Assembly: GCA_031178805.1 (NCBI GenBank)
Contig: JAPSIJ010000167.1
Coordinates: forward strand, 1-5,748
Origin: Cellulomonas sp.
GTDB taxonomy: Bacteria; Actinomycetota; Actinomycetes; Actinomycetales; Cellulomonadaceae
Direction of reading: 5' to 3'
Length of the DNA: 5,748 nt
A program made the position numbers and the translations under genes. How positions within the stretch are numbered: the first letter of the stretch is position 1; each line of letters starts with the position of its first letter. Positions 5,637 through 5,748 of this stretch are shown one piece after another. The notes under the pieces were generated by a model. It did no database searches and was not told the DNA's origin. It worked only from the letters and a program-made list of their open reading frames with translations.

Positions 5637-5748
5637 ATGGTGCCCGACCACGGCGTGCTGGACCCGGAGACCGACCCGCTGGCCACCCTCGTGCTGGAGC
5701 CGGACGACCTGCGGGGCCTGGCCCGGCGGGTGACCGGCTCGCCCGCCG
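5637..5748 (+). CDS. Hypothetical protein, N-terminal fragment, runs off window
   Basis: The frame opens at ATG 5637, 16 bases after the VOC stop, and stays open to the window end, showing 37 residues that begin MVPDHGVLDPETDPLATL. The visible part is acidic, then gains basic residues (LRGLARRVTG). It has no signal peptide, membrane segment or motif I recognise, so no function is offered. Support comes from codon use typical of the other genes, with G or C at nearly all third positions, and from the -10-like TAGCCT just upstream, which suits a leaderless mRNA. With so little sequence, a different start downstream or a chance frame cannot be excluded. Confidence 0.55.
   Translation, partial: MVPDHGVLDPETDPLATLVLEPDDLRGLARRVTGSPA

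Noticed and set aside
4760..5686. Minus-strand open frame of 308 codons opposite the VOC gene
   Set aside because: It overlaps both the AraC gene in another frame and the VOC gene in antisense, and its translation is Arg/Gly-rich without motifs.

Overview
The window is very GC-rich (roughly three quarters G+C by eye, with nearly every third codon position G or C). Gene starts are marked by GGAGG-like Shine-Dalgarno sites, and one gene near the end looks leaderless. This suggests a high-GC actinobacterium, possibly of the Cellulomonas/Promicromonospora kind. The phylum-level call is an inference from composition and gene style, and the genus is a guess.

Region 1 (positions 1-4230, plus strand) is a fructose phosphotransferase (PTS) operon entered in mid-gene. 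In order it holds the C-terminal half of a 1-phosphofructokinase (fruK), a free-standing fructose EIIA protein, a fused EIIB-EIIC fructose permease (fruA), and the general PTS enzyme I (ptsI). Phosphate would flow PEP -> EI (His199) -> HPr -> EIIA (His66) -> EIIB (Cys9) -> fructose entering through EIIC. The resulting fructose-1-phosphate would be phosphorylated by FruK to fructose-1,6-bisphosphate. Every step is encoded here except HPr, which is absent from the visible part and must lie upstream or elsewhere. The first three genes are packed at 1-bp spacing and a 4-bp ATGA overlap, so they are probably translationally coupled. ptsI follows after 39 bp with its own ribosome binding site.

Region 2 (4242-5620) is unrelated to the PTS. 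An AraC-family regulator with a DUF6597-like N-terminal domain lies on the minus strand, convergent with ptsI (11 bp between stop codons). It is divergent from a plus-strand VOC/PhnB-like glyoxalase-fold protein. The roughly 60-bp divergent spacer holds an imperfect 14-bp direct repeat at a 21-bp period, a geometry that suits an AraC-type regulator, so this looks like a self-contained regulator/target pair.

Region 3 (5621-5748) has a -10-like TAGCCT six bases before an ATG. It opens a hypothetical reading frame that runs off the window, probably translated from a leaderless transcript.

No RNA gene, mobile element, CRISPR array or attachment site was seen, and no stretch over 300 bases lacks a gene. 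I did not find a convincing new biological system. The most useful leads are the putative AraC operator, the missing HPr gene and a perfect 20-bp palindrome at the end of fruA.
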